Shown in pieces: positions 6,550-7,171 of a stretch of DNA of 7,171 bases. Positions within the stretch are counted from its first letter, which is position 1. The number at the start of each line of letters is the position of its first letter. Origin of the DNA: Candidatus Poseidoniaceae archaeon (GTDB lineage Archaea; Thermoplasmatota; Poseidoniia; Poseidoniales; Poseidoniaceae). The position numbers and the translations under genes were made by a program. The notes under the pieces are model-generated. The model ran no database searches, was not told where the DNA came from, and saw nothing but the letters and a program-made list of their open reading frames with translations. The stretch spans positions 1-7,171 of the forward strand of contig JASLVI010000072.1 in the NCBI GenBank assembly GCA_030741455.1. The letters are read 5' to 3'.

Positions 6550-6605
6550 GGTATTCACACAGGAAGGAGGTGTTTGAACTCATTGCCTACAATTGTTGCT
6601 GACCA

Positions 6606-6617
6606 ACTTATGTATGC
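6606..6617. promoter_or_regulatory. Candidate shared TATA-like element between divergent genes
   Basis: AACTTATGTATG on the plus strand reads CATACATAAGTT on the minus strand, so an AT-rich TATA-like element could be read either way. It lies about 25 nt before the GTG at 6636, the usual archaeal TATA-to-start distance for a near-leaderless transcript. It lies about 60 nt from the ATPase start at 6549. The match to a consensus archaeal TATA box is weak, and no clear BRE purines are seen, so this rests mainly on position. Confidence 0.25.
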
Positions 6618-6625
6618 GAGGCATC

Positions 6626-6629
6626 AGGA
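6626..6629 (+). promoter_or_regulatory. Shine-Dalgarno AGGA supporting the GTG start at 6636
   Basis: CAGGA followed by CATAAT and then GTG gives a 6-nt spacing. No ATG occurs in this frame between the upstream TGA (6600-6602) and 6636, so this site supports the GTG start of the edge-truncated membrane gene. Confidence 0.45.
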
Positions 6630-6635
6630 CATAAT

Positions 6636-7171
6636 GTGGTCAATGAATTCATCACATTCCAAATAGCGGCTATTTGTGGTCTCGTTGGAATGACGCTTGG
6701 ATGGCGTGGTGTCATGACCAAGTATTCTGGATTTTACGATCTTCCAACAGCATGGAATCAGGTGTTTTGGGGAATCTTATTGGGAGGTGCATATGCTTCA
6801 ACAGCGCACAATTGGCTATTCATCCCCTATCTGGAAACAGGTGCTTCGGGAGAACGTGCAGGAGAATTAAATATCATTAATCTCATTTTGATTACCCTCA
6901 TTGCAACCATTGCCATGCATTTTCTACTCCGCCGAAAAAGAATTCGTAAAGGAGGCTCGCATGCAACCAGTGGATGGGGTCTAGGGCTTGCAGTTGGAGG
7001 TATGTTTTCGATTGTATTGATCATGTACAAGGTCATGGCCGGTGTTGATGGAGTAACCGATGTACTGACCATTGTTCTCATCGCTTTCTTTGCGCCTCGT
7101 GCAGAAGCCCTCATCACCTCGTACCATGGCGTTCTAATGCTTCGCGGAAAGCGTTGGGGTGCGATATTTAG
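6636..7171 (+). CDS. Multi-pass membrane protein, unrecognised, 3' end outside window
   Basis: An uninterrupted frame of 178 codons runs from GTG 6636 to the window edge without a stop. It reads VVNEFITFQIAAICGLVGMT at the start. Hydrophobic segments fall near residues 4-22, 40-65, 79-98, 112-134 and 138-158. They are separated by short loops, including a strongly basic one, LLRRKRIRKGG (97-107), probably cytoplasmic. Toward the end it has FFAPRAEALITSYHGVLMLR, a polar, conserved-looking stretch that might be a functional loop. I cannot name the family. GTG is supported by AGGA 6 nt upstream and by a stop codon at 6600; the first ATG in frame is at 6690, which would remove the first helix. 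The membrane-protein composition over the whole frame, against short broken frames elsewhere, makes it a real gene. Function is unknown; it could be an integral membrane enzyme or transporter. Confidence 0.85.
   Translation, partial: MVNEFITFQIAAICGLVGMTLGWRGVMTKYSGFYDLPTAWNQVFWGILLGGAYASTAHNWLFIPYLETGASGERAGELNIINLILITLIATIAMHFLLRRKRIRKGGSHATSGWGLGLAVGGMFSIVLIMYKVMAGVDGVTDVLTIVLIAFFAPRAEALITSYHGVLMLRGKRWGAIF

Larger units (their letters stand above)
6550..6635. other. Divergent intergenic region
   Basis: This short spacer separates the leftward ATPase operon from the rightward membrane gene and must hold both promoters unless they start farther inside. It contains a TATA-like element near 6606-6617, an AGGA at 6626-6629, and a striking plus-strand AGGAAGGAGGTG at 6561-6572. 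The last has no well-placed start codon for a long frame. No RNA gene or stable hairpin was recognised. Confidence 0.5.

Noticed and set aside
6674..6880. Plus-strand 68-codon frame starting in TTG
   Set aside because: Overlaps the edge-truncated membrane gene in another frame and has Trp/Cys-rich shadow composition.
6827..7117. Minus-strand 96-codon frame
   Set aside because: Antisense to the membrane gene; Met/Arg/Pro/Ser-rich with no motif.

Overview
The window most likely comes from an archaeon, probably a planktonic euryarchaeon of the Marine Group II / Poseidoniales type. The archaeal call rests on three things. The prolyl-tRNA synthetase is of the archaeal/eukaryotic type: no bacterial editing insertion and a C-terminal Tyr. 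The SRP54 has an archaeal-style N domain (EEEPRPG...) and RNA-binding motif (RIARGSG). The genes are packed with short or negative spacing. The narrower MGII assignment is inference; no rRNA or other decisive marker is present.

Layout: (1) Bases 1-3556, plus strand, read as one probable operon. It holds the 3' part of a transketolase C-terminal subunit (5' end outside the window), a small transaldolase, an unrecognised two-helix membrane protein, and prolyl-tRNA synthetase. A 14-codon ORF with a strong Shine-Dalgarno sequence sits between the transaldolase and membrane-protein genes. (2) Bases 3550-6549, minus strand, read as a second operon in the order ArsA/Get3-like ATPase with a C-terminal HSP20-like domain, then SRP54, then an ArsC/YfgD-like thioredoxin-fold protein. 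Its last gene converges on the prolyl-tRNA synthetase gene, and the two stop ends overlap by 7 bp. (3) Bases 6550-6635 form a short divergent intergenic region. (4) From 6636 to the window end, plus strand, a multi-helix membrane protein starts at a GTG and runs off the edge.

Functionally, the first two genes belong to non-oxidative pentose interconversion (transketolase and transaldolase). They are followed by an envelope protein of unknown role and a translation enzyme. The minus-strand operon pairs two nucleotide hydrolases of the SIMIBI class: SRP54, which delivers nascent membrane and secreted proteins, and an ArsA-family ATPase carrying a small-heat-shock-like domain. The pairing suggests protein targeting or folding rather than arsenic export.

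I do not see a wholly new system. The points most worth a second look are: the altered zinc site and charged insertion in prolyl-tRNA synthetase; the missing conserved active-site His in the transketolase; the ArsA-HSP20/SRP54 junction and the loss of the Get3 CxxC; the edge-truncated membrane gene at 6636-7171; and the small coupled ORF at 1360-1404. No tRNA, rRNA, CRISPR array, insertion sequence or long repeat was seen. No gene-free stretch exceeds 100 bases.
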